Program-made: the position numbers and the translations under genes
Assembly: GCA_028281885.1 (NCBI GenBank)
Contig: JANQJA010000007.1
Coordinates: forward strand, 62,001 to 126,000
DNA length: 64,000 nt
From: Pseudomonadales bacterium
GTDB lineage: Bacteria > Pseudomonadota > Gammaproteobacteria > Pseudomonadales > Azotimanducaceae
Reading direction: 5' to 3'
Shown here: positions 32,735-42,931 of the stretch, piece after piece
How positions within the stretch are numbered: position 1 is the first letter of the stretch
Layout of the letters: every line of letters begins with the position of its first letter
The notes under the pieces: model-generated
The model's database searches: none
The model's input: the letters and a program-made list of their open reading frames with translations, nothing else
Told to the model about the DNA's origin: nothing

Positions 32735-33002
32735 ACAGCGATAATCGACTCTCACTTCTCATTCAACTCGCCCGGCGTGCTCGAAGCATGCCTCCGGATT
32801 TTCAGCCGTCACGATATAAACCTGATTTACGTCGAATCGAGGCGATCATGGTAAGGGTTCGTTGTTCGTCGATTAATTGTCGGCCTTAAGAAAGTCCGGT
32901 GGTTTTTGCCGGGCGATGGTTCAAACAAGTTAATGTGATCTGCATACTAGTGATTATGGCCCGTACCTTGCGCCCTCTGAACAGTTAGCATAGGTGAAAC
33001 CG

Positions 33003-33878
33003 ATGAGAATCGGCTTTGTGACGTCTTCTGACTATCCCACCCTGTCTGCCAGTGATCGTCTGCTCGCAAAGGAGCTGTCGATATCGGGGGTGGATGTTGT
33101 GCCGGTAATCTGGACTGATGCCAGTCTTCCCGACGATCTTGACCTGCTGGTCTTCCGGTCCTGCTGGGACTATTCGGAAAAGTACGATGAGTTCCTGTGC
33201 TTCCTTGACAAGCTAGGCGATCAGCGCGTACCCGTGGCCAATTCGCCAACGCTGGTGCGTTGGAATTCACGTAAATCCTACCTGATAGAACTGGCAGACG
33301 CCGGGGTTCGGACAGTACCCAGTGCGCCAATATCTTCCCCTGAGGAAGTTTCGATAGCGATTGCGACGCTTGGCGAAGGATCACTGGTTATCAAACCCCA
33401 GGTAGGGGCAAGTGGTAGAGGGGTGCAGCGTCTCTCGTCCGAAGATGTCTTGGAAGTTGTCAAGCAGGAAGCGGCTAGGAGATCCAACCCCCAAGGTTGG
33501 CTGTTGCAAAAGTTCATGTCGGAGATTCGCCAGGGTGAGTATTCGCTCGTTTTCATAGCAGGTGAGTTTTCACACGCGGTGCTTAAGACCCCGCAGCCCA
33601 GCGAATTTCGTATCAACACCCGGTACCGCGGCAATGTGGCACCTGTTTCTCCAGCCACCGAATTGGTCGAGCAGGCGCAGATCATGCTGCACTGCCTGAA
33701 TGAAACGCCACTCTACGCCAGGGTGGATGGCGTGCTCGTGGAAGGAGACTTCTGTCTGTGTGAGCTTGAGCTGATTGAGCCTTCACTTTACTTCACGGTG
33801 GTTTCCGAAGCTGTGGGCTTCGCTGCGGCTGCCATCCGTCAGGCCGCAGTCACGTTAGAGCGCGGGTGGAATGGGTAG
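33003..33878 (+). CDS. ATP-grasp family ligase (RimK/DcsG-like)
   Basis: A 291-residue ATP-grasp protein. The N-terminal domain is 'IGFVTSSDYPTLSASDRLL...VDVVPVIW' with 'VFRSCWDY'; the ATP-grasp core shows 'SLVIKPQVGASGRGVQ' (phosphate-binding lysine), 'WLLQKFM' and the metal-binding acid cluster 'ELELIEPSLYF'. This is the layout of proteins annotated as RimK-type ligases or DcsG-like amide-bond-forming enzymes. The substrate is unknown. ATG 33003 is preferred to GTG 32994, since AGGTG precedes it. It lies 268 bases after the TpsA gene and is not clearly part of that operon. The palindromic repeat follows after 19 bases. Confidence 0.8.
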   Translation: MRIGFVTSSDYPTLSASDRLLAKELSISGVDVVPVIWTDASLPDDLDLLVFRSCWDYSEKYDEFLCFLDKLGDQRVPVANSPTLVRWNSRKSYLIELADAGVRTVPSAPISSPEEVSIAIATLGEGSLVIKPQVGASGRGVQRLSSEDVLEVVKQEAARRSNPQGWLLQKFMSEIRQGEYSLVFIAGEFSHAVLKTPQPSEFRINTRYRGNVAPVSPATELVEQAQIMLHCLNETPLYARVDGVLVEGDFCLCELELIEPSLYFTVVSEAVGFAAAAIRQAAVTLERGWNG

Positions 33879-33897
33879 GGGCGAAGAAATAAAGAAC

Positions 33898-33975
33898 GGG
33901 GTCAGAGTAGAGTGCCGGAGTAGAGCACCAAGTGACATCTCATCGATAGTGACTCTGGCGCTTTACCCTGATCCC
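33898..33975. repeat. Palindromic intergenic repeat, copy 2 (GGGGTCAGAGTA family)
   Basis: The left arm reads GGGGTCAGAGTAGAGTGCC and the right arm, on the opposite strand, GGGATCAGGGTAAAGCGCC; over the first 24 bases the arms differ at about five positions. The whole element is 78 bases and can form one long imperfect hairpin. Its right end touches the stop codon of the MmgE/PrpD gene (33976) and its left end lies 19 bases after the ATP-grasp stop, so it fills the space between convergent genes and may end both transcripts. It matches the ends of the element at 20733-20862. Confidence 0.65.
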
Positions 33976-35382
33976 TTACTTATTTGACAACGCCACGAGT
34001 TCAGTGATGTCGCCAACTGTTTCCAGACGGTTGGTAAAAGCAAAAAGATCGATCGCAGTGTCTGGCGACAACACTGTCCCGGCACAGTCCAGAAACTTTG
34101 CTTCCAGCATGTCATCGGGAAATGGCATCGACCAGTGCCCCTTGGAGCGACTAATAATCGCTTCATATTTCCGCCCGTTCTTCAGATGGACAGCGAGGCG
34201 TTCATTTTTGGAGCCAGGTGTTAATGTCATCATGACCTTTGCGAAAAGCATTTTCGCTGTCTCTCGCTGAACCATCGCATCCGTAAAGGTTGCAAGCGAG
34301 ACCTTACGATCCAACACCGCCGCGGCGAGGCAGTATGGTAATATAAACTTCCCCTCTGTGCCGGTGTTAGGATAATGATAGTGAATGCCGTCATCGGTGT
34401 TGACCCGATAGCGAGGCGCCATGAGCGAAACGTCGATGTGCGCCACGCTGTCGGCACTTAAATCATGCTCCGCGACAAGAGAGAGCATGCTCTCAACGGG
34501 ACCTTGCAGGGCATTGGCGCAGGGGAGAAACTTAATCGTGTTGCCTTCGTATAGATAGAAGCCTCCTTTCGGTGCATCCGCGATTGCCGAAGAGTTCCTT
34601 CCGCCTTCCAGGGAAAGCACTTCGAGAAAACCCAGGCTGGAACCGAGAATGTCCTCGGGACCCTCGAAATCAAGCGCCGCAAGCTCGCTGGAGAACACCG
34701 CCGCACGAGCCGCGTTACCTGCCTGTAGCGGTTTTACCATTGTTCCGAAATTGCCGCGTAAGCCCGCCGCCTGGGAAGCAGCTATGGCGAAGGCAGCGAC
34801 AAGCTGCTTCGATGAAAGACCCATCAGCCTGCCCGCAGCGGCGGTTGCCCCCATACATCCCAGTGTCGAGGTGCTGTGATAACCCTTACGATAGTGGAGC
34901 AATCCGATGGCGTGACTTATCCTGCAAGCCGCTTCGAAACCGGCGATGTAGGCTGAGAGTACAGCCTCCCCACTCGCTCGGGAGGCTTCCCCCACGGCCA
35001 GGACCGTGGGTAGCAGGCAACTGCCGAGATGGCCGACAGACATACCTGATGCCTGCAACTCTGAGCTATCGTTAGGCGGGGAGGCATAGGCGATTGTCGA
35101 GTAGGTATCGTCATAGTCAAGTGCGTGTGCCGCCGTAGCATTGACCATTGCCGCCCCTGTTGAAGTGGTACGAAAATGTCCATGCCCCAAGGTACTGCAC
35201 GTTCCCTGTCCATTGCTGCGAACAAATCCCGCGAGTTTTACCGCAACCGGTTCTTTCGAACCCACCAGAACGCAGGCAAGCGTATCGGCGAAAGAACGCC
35301 TTGCGTTGTTAAGCACCTGTTCCGGGATATCTGAAAGGGAAAGGTCGAGAACCAGCTCTGCGAGAAAGTTGGTGGTGTTCAT
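33976..35382 (-). CDS. MmgE/PrpD family protein
   Basis: A 468-residue soluble protein with family features: 'ARRSFADTLACVLVG', 'HALDYDDTY', 'GHLGSCLLPTVLAVGE', 'GYHSTSTLGCMGATAAAGRLMGL' and 'MVKPLQAGNAARAAVFSSELA'. MmgE/PrpD enzymes include 2-methylcitrate dehydratase and itaconate decarboxylase, and all members are thought to bind a tricarboxylic or related acid. The full methylcitrate pathway (PrpB, PrpC) is not next to it, so the substrate remains open. The gene stands alone on the minus strand and its 3' end abuts the palindromic repeat. Confidence 0.92.
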   Translation of the reverse strand: MNTTNFLAELVLDLSLSDIPEQVLNNARRSFADTLACVLVGSKEPVAVKLAGFVRSNGQGTCSTLGHGHFRTTSTGAAMVNATAAHALDYDDTYSTIAYASPPNDSSELQASGMSVGHLGSCLLPTVLAVGEASRASGEAVLSAYIAGFEAACRISHAIGLLHYRKGYHSTSTLGCMGATAAAGRLMGLSSKQLVAAFAIAASQAAGLRGNFGTMVKPLQAGNAARAAVFSSELAALDFEGPEDILGSSLGFLEVLSLEGGRNSSAIADAPKGGFYLYEGNTIKFLPCANALQGPVESMLSLVAEHDLSADSVAHIDVSLMAPRYRVNTDDGIHYHYPNTGTEGKFILPYCLAAAVLDRKVSLATFTDAMVQRETAKMLFAKVMMTLTPGSKNERLAVHLKNGRKYEAIISRSKGHWSMPFPDDMLEAKFLDCAGTVLSPDTAIDLFAFTNRLETVGDITELVALSNK

Positions 35383-35746
35383 CTGTTACAAGGCACGGCC
35401 GCCTTCAAGTTTAACAATTTTCAATGTCATTCGATTGGATTCGCCTATTGTGAGGAACTTATTGGCCCTGTACCTGTTGGATTTAGGCATGGCGGTAACC
35501 GCCAGACCTAGTCACCGGCCACGGGTTTATCTTTGAGGCTGTTTCAATCTGCCAGAACCGTAGCACTATAACCTGATCATTGAAAATCAAGCAGGTTGAC
35601 GGAGAACCTATTTTACATAGCTTCAGGCTGATTGCCCGATGCCGAGCACCGTGTTCCATAGACTTATCGACAGGATTTTTCACCGATCAACAAGCGACGC
35701 GATGACGATTATTGCACCATGGCCTGGATAGTGGCGTAATGTTTGG
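35383..35746. other. 364-base divergent intergenic region
   Basis: Region between the starts of the MmgE/PrpD gene (minus) and the Lon-family gene (plus). It should hold both promoters. A perfect palindrome TGGCGGT A ACCGCCA lies at 35490-35504. Short open frames (for example one running through 35483-35683 on the minus strand) lack protein-like composition and ribosome sites. No RNA gene was recognised. Confidence 0.6.
35490..35504. promoter_or_regulatory. Perfect 7-1-7 palindrome, possible operator
   Basis: TGGCGGT and ACCGCCA flank a single A, about 110 bases upstream of the MmgE/PrpD start on the minus strand and 240 bases before the Lon-family start. The symmetry and AT-poor arms suit a dimeric regulator, but the site could be chance. 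No regulator gene adjoins it. Confidence 0.3.
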
Positions 35747-38125
35747 ATGGCTGGAGAGGTTAAAAAAAATAAGGTAGTGCCGCTGGCAGCGGAAGCCTGT
35801 CGATGGCGATGCGATCCGCAAAAACTCGGCTTCAGTTCCACTGAAGAGGTTACGGCGGACGAGCGAATTCTGGGCCAGGATGAGGCGGTCGAAGCATTGG
35901 AATTCGGGCTTCGAAATCGATTCAAAGGTGACAACATATTCGTTCGTGGGCTGTCCGGCTACGGCAGGATGTCGCTGATTAACGAGACGATCAACCAGAT
36001 CGCCCCGAATAACCTGGAAGTTCCTGACTACCTGTATGTTCATAACTTCGAGGAATCCGATAAGCCAAATCTGATCAGTCTGCCACCGGGACTTGGCAAG
36101 GAGTTCCGTAACGCGATGGATGACTTTTCCGATTTCGCGCAATCGGAACTGCCCGCTTATCTTTCTTCCGATGTTGTTCAATCGAAGCGAAAAGAACTGA
36201 TCGAAAGCACTCAGCGAAAGCTTCAGGAACTGGGACAACCTCTTGATCAGAGGTTACGTGATGCCGGTCTTACGCTCGTTCCGATGCAGGTCGGGCACAA
36301 CGTCGTGCCGATGATCTTGCCGGTCATCAATGGTAATCCTGTTACTTTTGAGGAAATTCAAAAGCAGCGCTTGGAAGGGAGGCTTTCCGAGGAAGAGTTT
36401 CAACATCTTACGCGGAGAATAGGCGGCTTTGAAAAAGAACTGGCTGAGCTTGGTGAGCAGATTACAGCCGTCCAGATCAAGCAGGAACAAGACCTTCGTC
36501 AGCTCTTTGCCGATGAAGCGCGTCACTATGTCGTCAATAGAATAAATGCCGTTAAAAGTCGATTCGACTTTCCGGAAGTCGAAGAATACCTGGAACAGGT
36601 TCTCAATGACCTCATCAATCAGAGGTTGCTAAACGATGCAGGAGATTTTTCCAGGTTGTATCGGGTAAACCTGGTATCAACCCATGTGGTTGGTGAGCGC
36701 CCTCCGGTTGTCAGCGTAACGAATCCGACCCTTCTTAATCTCGTTGGTAGCATCGATACTGAGTTTGTTTCAGGTGCTGGTTTCTCGAGGACGGACCACC
36801 TCATGATCAAACCCGGGGCTCTACTACAGGCCAATGGTGGATTCCTTGTTGTTGATGCGCGGGAGATCATCTCTGAACCTGGTGCCTGGTCAATCCTGTT
36901 GCGGACCTTGAAAACAGGAATGTTTGAGTTAACTCAGCTCGATCCGTTTGGGGTTTTGTTTTCACATAGATTGAAGCCGGAACCAATACCGGTTGATATT
37001 AAAGTGATTCTTGTAGGGGACCCGGAAACTCACTACATCCTGGACCAATATGAACCGCGGTTTGCTACCCAGTTCAAAATCCTGGCTGATTTCAGTGATA
37101 CTTTTGGCAGAGACGATGAGGGATTCAGGACCTATGCGAACATGTTGGCGCGTCTCGCAAAGCGTGATGATCTTAATCACTTTCGCAGTGATGCGGTTGC
37201 CATGTTGATTGAACATGGTGCGCGAATCTGTGCTCAGAAAAACCGTCTTACCAGCAAGCTCGGACGTATTGCAGATATCGCTCGGGAAGCCTCGTTCCTT
37301 TCCAGGGAAAAAAACCGGACCCTGGTGGAAGCGGATGATGTCGTTTTAAGCATCAATAAGGGACGTCAGCGTGGCGATCTGCCCTCGCGGCGGTTCCGAA
37401 GACTGATTACCGAAGGTAGTGTTCGGATCGAGACCAGTGGATCCAAGATTGGGCAGATAAACGGGCTTGCAGTAACGTCCGCTGGTCCCCAAATCTACGG
37501 ATTCCCCATGCGGGTCACAGCGACAGTTGGTCCGGGTAATGCGGGAATGATCAACATCGAGCGGGAATCGGAGCTTTCGGGCGCGATTCATACGAAAGGG
37601 TTCATGATCCTGAGTGGTCTGTTGCGCCACGTGCTTCGCCTGGATCATCCGATGGCGTTTTCTGCGTCGATCGCCTTTGAACAAAGTTACGGAGGGATCG
37701 ACGGCGATTCAGCGTCCGTTGCCGAATTCTGCGCATTGTTGAGTGCACTAACCGGGTTGCCACTCCGTCAGGACCTGGCTGTAACCAGTGCTGTAGATCA
37801 AAAAGGTAATATTTTGCCGGTCGGCTCGGTCACTGAAAAAGTGGAAGGGTTTTTCGATGTCTGCAACAACCGAGCCTCGGAAGGCTCCACCGGGGTCGTG
37901 ATACCTTGTGGCAACAGCGAAGAACTGATGTTGCGCATGGATGTGGTCGATGCCATCGTTGAAGAACGTTTCAAAGTGTATTGTGTAGAGACGATTCAGC
38001 AAGCTGTTGAGCTTTTTACCGGAATGGAGTTTGGCGATCTCGACGACCCGGCCGAGGGCTCTGTATTGCATATCGCACGAAGTAAAGCCCATGACTTTTG
38101 GCTGTCTGCCAGAAAGAAAGATTAG
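35747..38125 (+). CDS. Lon-family ATP-dependent protease (AAA_32 type, LonB-like)
   Basis: A 792-residue protein of the AsrA/YcbZ-like Lon branch. The N-terminal ATPase part has 'RILGQDEAVEALEFGL' and the degenerate Walker A 'GLSGYGRMSL', where arginine replaces the usual lysine. A long helical insertion (about 120-300) and the second half of the ATPase ('GFLVVDAREIISEPGAWSIL', 'VILVGDPETHY') follow. The C-terminal S16 domain has the catalytic dyad Ser655 in 'DGDSAS' and Lys698 in 'VTEKVEGFF'; the 43-residue spacing equals that of canonical Lon. It is expected to degrade misfolded or regulatory proteins. The start lacks a clear ribosome site. It is a single-gene unit. Confidence 0.92.
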   Translation: MAGEVKKNKVVPLAAEACRWRCDPQKLGFSSTEEVTADERILGQDEAVEALEFGLRNRFKGDNIFVRGLSGYGRMSLINETINQIAPNNLEVPDYLYVHNFEESDKPNLISLPPGLGKEFRNAMDDFSDFAQSELPAYLSSDVVQSKRKELIESTQRKLQELGQPLDQRLRDAGLTLVPMQVGHNVVPMILPVINGNPVTFEEIQKQRLEGRLSEEEFQHLTRRIGGFEKELAELGEQITAVQIKQEQDLRQLFADEARHYVVNRINAVKSRFDFPEVEEYLEQVLNDLINQRLLNDAGDFSRLYRVNLVSTHVVGERPPVVSVTNPTLLNLVGSIDTEFVSGAGFSRTDHLMIKPGALLQANGGFLVVDAREIISEPGAWSILLRTLKTGMFELTQLDPFGVLFSHRLKPEPIPVDIKVILVGDPETHYILDQYEPRFATQFKILADFSDTFGRDDEGFRTYANMLARLAKRDDLNHFRSDAVAMLIEHGARICAQKNRLTSKLGRIADIAREASFLSREKNRTLVEADDVVLSINKGRQRGDLPSRRFRRLITEGSVRIETSGSKIGQINGLAVTSAGPQIYGFPMRVTATVGPGNAGMINIERESELSGAIHTKGFMILSGLLRHVLRLDHPMAFSASIAFEQSYGGIDGDSASVAEFCALLSALTGLPLRQDLAVTSAVDQKGNILPVGSVTEKVEGFFDVCNNRASEGSTGVVIPCGNSEELMLRMDVVDAIVEERFKVYCVETIQQAVELFTGMEFGDLDDPAEGSVLHIARSKAHDFWLSARKKD

Positions 38126-38307
38126 CGGTCAAATGCTGCTCTCCAAACCGTTTTGAATCTCTCTCCATAAGTCCGACTTGCCCCTGGAACTGACTGAGAT
38201 CAATGTAATCGCGGTGCGGACGGTTTATCGTAAAAACTGGCCTTCTTTGCACTTCTAATAGCCCTTGCGATACTGGGTTATAGGTTGATTTTGTCGATAT
38301 CTTCCGG

Positions 38308-39045
38308 ATGGACGAGGAGATGGATTTACCCCACGCTGCAGCCCGGCCGACCCTTCGGGCAGAGAAACTGACGAAGACATACATTACCGGTGAAGTGGAG
38401 GTGACGGCCCTACGGGACGTCGATCTGGAACTGTATGCCGGTGAACTGATCGTCCTGCTGGGTGCTTCCGGTAGCGGGAAGTCCACTCTGTTGAACATAC
38501 TGGGTGGACTGGATACTCCGACAGCGGGTCGCGTCTACTTTGACGGCCGTGATATGACTGCGGTAACCGAATCGGACCTCACCCGATATCGAAGAGACTA
38601 TGTCGGATTTGTTTTTCAGTTCTACAACCTCATCGCCAGCCTCACGGCGCTGGAAAATGTCGCCCTGGTCACCGAGATCGCACAAAACCCTATCGATCCC
38701 GCGGAGGCGCTGGAAATTGTTGGACTGGGTGATCGATTGCATCACTTCCCGGCGCAGCTCTCCGGCGGGGAACAGCAACGGGTTGCCATTGCCAGGGCTA
38801 TTGCGAAGCAACCAGCGATTTTGCTATGCGACGAGCCTACCGGTGCGCTGGACAGTAAGACAGGTGTGATTGTTCTTGAGGCAATCGAAAGCGTTAATCG
38901 AGAACTCGGGACAACAACCGCAATCATCACGCATAACTCTGTGACTGCCGATATGGCGGATCGGGTGATTCGGCTTGCAGACGGGCGAATTGCCGACATC
39001 AAGCGCAATGCAGAACGAAAATCCGCGAGCATGCTCGCCTGGTAG
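38308..39045 (+). CDS. ABC transporter ATP-binding protein (MacB/LolD type)
   Basis: A 245-residue ATPase with all motifs: Walker A 'GASGSGKST', Q-loop in 'VFQFYNL', signature '[14 protein letters not shown]', Walker B '[13 protein letters not shown]' and the switch histidine in 'IITHN'. The '[19 protein letters not shown]' opening and 'LDSKTG' are typical of the LolD/MacB/DevA group that powers FtsX-type permeases. It is the first gene of a three-gene operon: the permease ATG is three bases after its stop, and a HlyD-like adaptor follows. The short N-terminal extension before '[10 protein letters not shown]' may mean that a later start is used. Confidence 0.95.
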   Translation: MDEEMDLPHAAARPTLRAEKLTKTYITGEVEVTALRDVDLELYAGELIVLLGASGSGKSTLLNILGGLDTPTAGRVYFDGRDMTAVTESDLTRYRRDYVGFVFQFYNLIASLTALENVALVTEIAQNPIDPAEALEIVGLGDRLHHFPAQLSGGEQQRVAIARAIAKQPAILLCDEPTGALDSKTGVIVLEAIESVNRELGTTTAIITHNSVTADMADRVIRLADGRIADIKRNAERKSASMLAW

Positions 39046-39048
39046 TCC

Positions 39049-41418
39049 ATGATGAGGGCGATCGACAAAAAACTGCTACGGGATCTCTGGCGGCTCAAGG
39101 GACAGGTTGTTTCGATTGCGTTTGTCGTTGCATCGGGTATCGCGCTTCTGGTGATGTCGCTATCAACCCATGATGCGCTGCGAACGTCTGCAAATGCCTA
39201 CTATGAACGCTATCGCTTTGGCCATGTTTTTGCGGGCGTCAAACGGGCGCCAACGCAACTCGAAGAGCGAATCGAGGCGCTGGATGGCGTGCAAAGCGTT
39301 CAACTTCGCATCTCCATGCAGGCGATTCTGGATGTGAAAGACTTCCCGGAGCCGTTGATGGGACGTCTGGTTTCGTTACCGGAAGGTGGGCAACCAAGAC
39401 TCAACAGACTTTTCCTGCGTAGTGGTCGACTGGTTGAGCCAGGTGCTGTCGATGAAGTTGTCATCAATGAATCTTTTGCTGAGGCTCATGGCCTTGTAGC
39501 GGGCGACACCATCAGTGCAATCATTAACGACAAGAAACGTGAACTACTAATCGTGGGTATAGCCACGTCACCTGAGTTTATTTATGTCATCAGTCCTTTC
39601 GCGCTCATGCCTGACAAGAAACGCTACGGCATCCTGTGGATGGGCCGCAAGGCCATGGAAGCAGCTTATGACTACGACAGGGCTTTTAACGATCTGTCGT
39701 TGACGGTCATGCGAGGGACTGACACGAGGGCAACGATAAGGGCGTTGGATGAACTGCTGGCACCGTATGGCGGCCGCGGTGCTATTGACCGGACAGATCA
39801 TCTCTCGAGTTGGTTCGTGGAAAACGAATTGAAGCAGAATCAGACGTCGGCACGAATCATGCCGACGATATTTCTCATCGTTGCTGCCTTTCTTACCAAT
39901 ACGGTTCTCACGCGACTCATCTCAACAGAAAGAAGTGAAATAGGACTGATGAAGGCGTTTGGCTATAGCAATATTGAGGTGGGGTGGCACTACGCCAAGT
40001 TCGTCATCGCCATAACGTCGTTGGGAATTGTTCTTGGCTGGATCCTGGGTGCTTATCTTGGGCAATTCGCGACGCAAACCTATGCGAAGAACCTGAACTT
40101 TCCCGTGTTGATATATAAACCCGGCCTCTTCGCTTTTGTTGTCGGCGCGCTCGTCAGCCTGGCGGTTGGCCTGCTCGCCACGGCGAGGGCGGTCAGGGAG
40201 GCGGCGCTACTGCCACCTGTTGTGGCCATGCGTCCGCCAGAGCCACCAGTGTTTCATCGTGCAACCAGCATCTGGAGCCCCATTGGGCTGCTGGATGAGC
40301 CGACCCGCATCATTGCAAGACAGATTGGACGTTTCCCGATGAGAGCTGGTGTCACCACGTTGGGATTTGCCGGTGCAGTTGCAATGATGGTGTTGTCGTT
40401 ACAGTTCACCGATGCGGTGGATGAGATTGCAACAACCCACTTTAACGAGTTACAGCGTGAAGACCTGACGCTCGGTTTCAGCGACCCGAAGTCGACCGTC
40501 ATTCTCGAGGAGATCGGTAGGCTGCCCGGGGTCCGTTCCGTTGAACCCATGCGCCTCGTGCCAGCCGACCTTGTGTCCGCCCACCGCGGACATCGAGGTG
40601 CACTGCAAGGTGTATCCACTGATGCAAAGCTGATGCAGATATTCGATGTTCGAAAGGGTGCGGTGGAGATTCCCGCGGAAGGCATCGTACTGACTTCAAA
40701 GCTGGCGGAGAAGCTTGACGTCACAGTTGGTGAGGACGTTCTCGTGCAGGTGCTTGAAGGGGAAAGGCCGGAAGGGAGGGTTAACGTTGTAGCTGTTTAT
40801 GATTCGTATATCGGCATGTCCGCGTACATGAACATCGATGTGCTGAATGGCTTATTGGGAGATCGTGCCGTCACGGACTATATCAGTGTGCTGATTGATG
40901 AACGGGTTGAATCCGATCTGCTCACGGTGCTGAAAAACCTTCCTACGGTGTCGATGGTTGCTCTGAAGTCCGTTAGCGTGTCGAACTTCCACGACACGGT
41001 GGCGGAAACGCTGCTGATTTTTGTCGGATTCTTCAGTGCGTTCTCGTTCGCGCTGGGGTTTGGCGTGACCTACAATGCACAGCGAATTGCATTGTCAGAA
41101 CGCGGTCGTGAGCTGGCAACCCTCCGGGTGTTGGGATTCTCGCGACACGATGCGCTTTACATCCTGCTGGGTGAAACCATGCTGTTGGTCAGTGTCGCCC
41201 TGCCATTGGGTTGTGCGCTGGGGTGGTTGATGACAGCGCTGTTCGTGAATTCGAGCGGATTTCAGACGGAGCTGATGCGTCTGCCGTTGGTAATAGCACC
41301 GTCGACGTTTGGGGCCGCCGTGGTCGTTCTGCTTCTCGCTACTGCTTTTTCCGGTGTGGTGATGAAACGTCGGGTGGATAATCTTGACTTAATTTCCGTA
41401 CTTAAGACTCGGGAGTAG
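39049..41418 (+). CDS. FtsX-like ABC permease (double-FtsX, 789 aa)
   Basis: A large inner-membrane permease: one helix near residues 17-37, a periplasmic domain (about 40-270), three helices (about 275-390), a second helix and periplasmic domain (about 430-660), and three more helices (about 665-785). The two halves are related, as in MacB-like double-FtsX permeases such as YbbP. '[26 protein letters not shown]' and '[22 protein letters not shown]' are the conserved cytoplasmic coupling segments of each half. Works with the ATPase at 38308 and the adaptor at 41424; substrate likely a lipid, peptide or lipoprotein extracted from the membrane. Two adjacent ATGs (39049 and 39052) are possible starts. 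Confidence 0.94.
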   Translation: MMRAIDKKLLRDLWRLKGQVVSIAFVVASGIALLVMSLSTHDALRTSANAYYERYRFGHVFAGVKRAPTQLEERIEALDGVQSVQLRISMQAILDVKDFPEPLMGRLVSLPEGGQPRLNRLFLRSGRLVEPGAVDEVVINESFAEAHGLVAGDTISAIINDKKRELLIVGIATSPEFIYVISPFALMPDKKRYGILWMGRKAMEAAYDYDRAFNDLSLTVMRGTDTRATIRALDELLAPYGGRGAIDRTDHLSSWFVENELKQNQTSARIMPTIFLIVAAFLTNTVLTRLISTERSEIGLMKAFGYSNIEVGWHYAKFVIAITSLGIVLGWILGAYLGQFATQTYAKNLNFPVLIYKPGLFAFVVGALVSLAVGLLATARAVREAALLPPVVAMRPPEPPVFHRATSIWSPIGLLDEPTRIIARQIGRFPMRAGVTTLGFAGAVAMMVLSLQFTDAVDEIATTHFNELQREDLTLGFSDPKSTVILEEIGRLPGVRSVEPMRLVPADLVSAHRGHRGALQGVSTDAKLMQIFDVRKGAVEIPAEGIVLTSKLAEKLDVTVGEDVLVQVLEGERPEGRVNVVAVYDSYIGMSAYMNIDVLNGLLGDRAVTDYISVLIDERVESDLLTVLKNLPTVSMVALKSVSVSNFHDTVAETLLIFVGFFSAFSFALGFGVTYNAQRIALSERGRELATLRVLGFSRHDALYILLGETMLLVSVALPLGCALGWLMTALFVNSSGFQTELMRLPLVIAPSTFGAAVVVLLLATAFSGVVMKRRVDNLDLISVLKTRE

Positions 41419-41423
41419 CGTTT

Positions 41424-42638
41424 ATGACTGCTCATCAGAAACGATTTGTCCTCTGGGGAATCATCGCGGTTTTCATTGGTGGTGGATTGGCCATCGCGTT
41501 CATGCCCCGGTCGCTGCCAGTAGATCTCGTAGCGGCCTCGAGAGGACCGATGTTGTTGACCATCGGTGATGAAGGTAGTACGCAGGTACTCGATGTGTTC
41601 GTCGTCTCGGCGCCCACGACGGGTCTCCTGCGCCGTATCGAAACCGAACCGGGTGACGCCGTCGTTGCCGGTAAGACAATTGTCGCCGAGGTGGAACCCA
41701 TAGAATCTGAATTGCTTGACCCGCGCAGCAGGGCCGAGGCAGAAGCGCAGCTGAGTGCTGCGACCTCTGCCGAGTCCCTGGCGCGTGCAGAGTTGCAGAA
41801 GTCAGAGGCGGAACTGGAATTTGCGAACTCCGAACTGGAGCGGGCTCGTGAGTTGGCCAAGAACGGGACCATTTCTGAACGGGATCTCGAAGCCAGTGAA
41901 CGCGCCTACAAGACAGCTAGAGCGGCGTTAGGCGTTGCTCAGGCTGCCATGCAGGTCCGCCAGTATGAACTTGAACGGGCGCAGGCTATGTTGATGACAC
42001 CGGAACAGATGCAAACGCGGCGGGCGTTGTGCGAGTGTGTTTCAATCACTTCACCAGTTGATGGTCAGGTCCTCCGTGTGCTCAGAGAATCCGAGGGCTT
42101 TGTCGCCGCCGGTGAAGGTTTGGTGGAGATTGGCGATCCCGAAAGACTGGAGATTGTCGTCGATCTTCTTTCTGTTGATGCCATTAGAGTCCGCAAGGGT
42201 GACCGGGCATTGATCACCAACTGGGGCGGTGGGCATCAACTGGAGGCGCGGGTCCGTCGCGTCGATCCCTTCGGATTTACCAAGGTATCTGCGCTTGGCA
42301 TCGAAGAGCAGCGGGTGAACGTCCTGCTCGATATTGTCAGCCCCGGCGAGGCGTGGAAGAACCTGGGGCACGGCTACCAGGTCGATGTGAGAATTGTAAT
42401 TTGGGAAGGCGACAATGTGCTCAAGGTACCATTGACCGCACTGTTCCGTGACGGTGAAGACTGGGCGGTGTTCGTCAGCGACGATGGCAGGGTGGTCCAG
42501 CGTCTTGTGGAATTAGGACATCGTACGGACAAGGAAGGTCAGATTGTCGGTGGACTGGAAGAGGGAGACCTGGTGGTTGCTTACCCTGGAGAAGCGATCG
42601 AGGAAGGCGATCGTGTCATCGGCCGTGAGTCCGGCTAG
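41424..42638 (+). CDS. HlyD/MacA-like periplasmic adaptor protein
   Basis: A 404-residue membrane fusion protein with one N-terminal membrane anchor (about residues 8-28), a lipoyl half-domain ('TGLLRRIETEPGDAVVAGKTI'), a helical hairpin rich in Glu, Ala and Leu (about 95-195), the second lipoyl half ('SPVDGQVLRVLRESEGFV'), and beta-barrel and membrane-proximal domains to the end. It should bridge the FtsX permease to an outer-membrane exit duct, which is not encoded in the operon. The start has GGGAG twelve bases upstream and lies five bases after the permease stop. This completes an ABC/FtsX/HlyD tripartite pump or DevBCA-like exporter of unknown substrate. Confidence 0.93.
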   Translation: MTAHQKRFVLWGIIAVFIGGGLAIAFMPRSLPVDLVAASRGPMLLTIGDEGSTQVLDVFVVSAPTTGLLRRIETEPGDAVVAGKTIVAEVEPIESELLDPRSRAEAEAQLSAATSAESLARAELQKSEAELEFANSELERARELAKNGTISERDLEASERAYKTARAALGVAQAAMQVRQYELERAQAMLMTPEQMQTRRALCECVSITSPVDGQVLRVLRESEGFVAAGEGLVEIGDPERLEIVVDLLSVDAIRVRKGDRALITNWGGGHQLEARVRRVDPFGFTKVSALGIEEQRVNVLLDIVSPGEAWKNLGHGYQVDVRIVIWEGDNVLKVPLTALFRDGEDWAVFVSDDGRVVQRLVELGHRTDKEGQIVGGLEEGDLVVAYPGEAIEEGDRVIGRESG

Positions 42639-42931
42639 TGGACAGTTGTGTACGCGGAAGTGGAAAAGATCGGCCTGTGAATTGGCGAGAATTCAACACC
42701 TGGTTACTTTTCGCGTCCAAGGTGTGGCGGGACCAACAATCTTGACCTTGGGATCAGGCTGATACCTTTTACTTTTAGCGAGAGGCGTCCGAATCCCCAG
42801 CAGTTTGTCGGCTTGGAATAACTGTTTCTGTACTTGGCCGTCAGTGTAGATATGTGTTTTATTCTTCCGATGTGGCGGCCATTGTCAGGGTATTGCAAAG
42901 CGAGTGCGGTGCCCTGCAGCGTTAACCGCTG
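42639..42931. other. 293-base intergenic region before the glycosyltransferase
   Basis: Between the adaptor gene and the glycosyltransferase gene on the same strand. Two 7-base complementary segments (CCAAGGT near 42718 and ACCTTGG near 42746) are separated by about 20 bases, too far for a strong terminator and without a T-run. No gene, RNA or operator was recognised. Confidence 0.5.

Noticed and set aside
38215-38290. TTGCAC and GATACT as a promoter for the ABC/FtsX operon
   Set aside because: Only four of six consensus bases match in each box, which is close to chance in this sequence.
42718-42752. CCAAGGT/ACCTTGG pair after the HlyD-like gene as a terminator
   Set aside because: A loop of about 20 bases, 7-bp stem and no T-run make a poor terminator.
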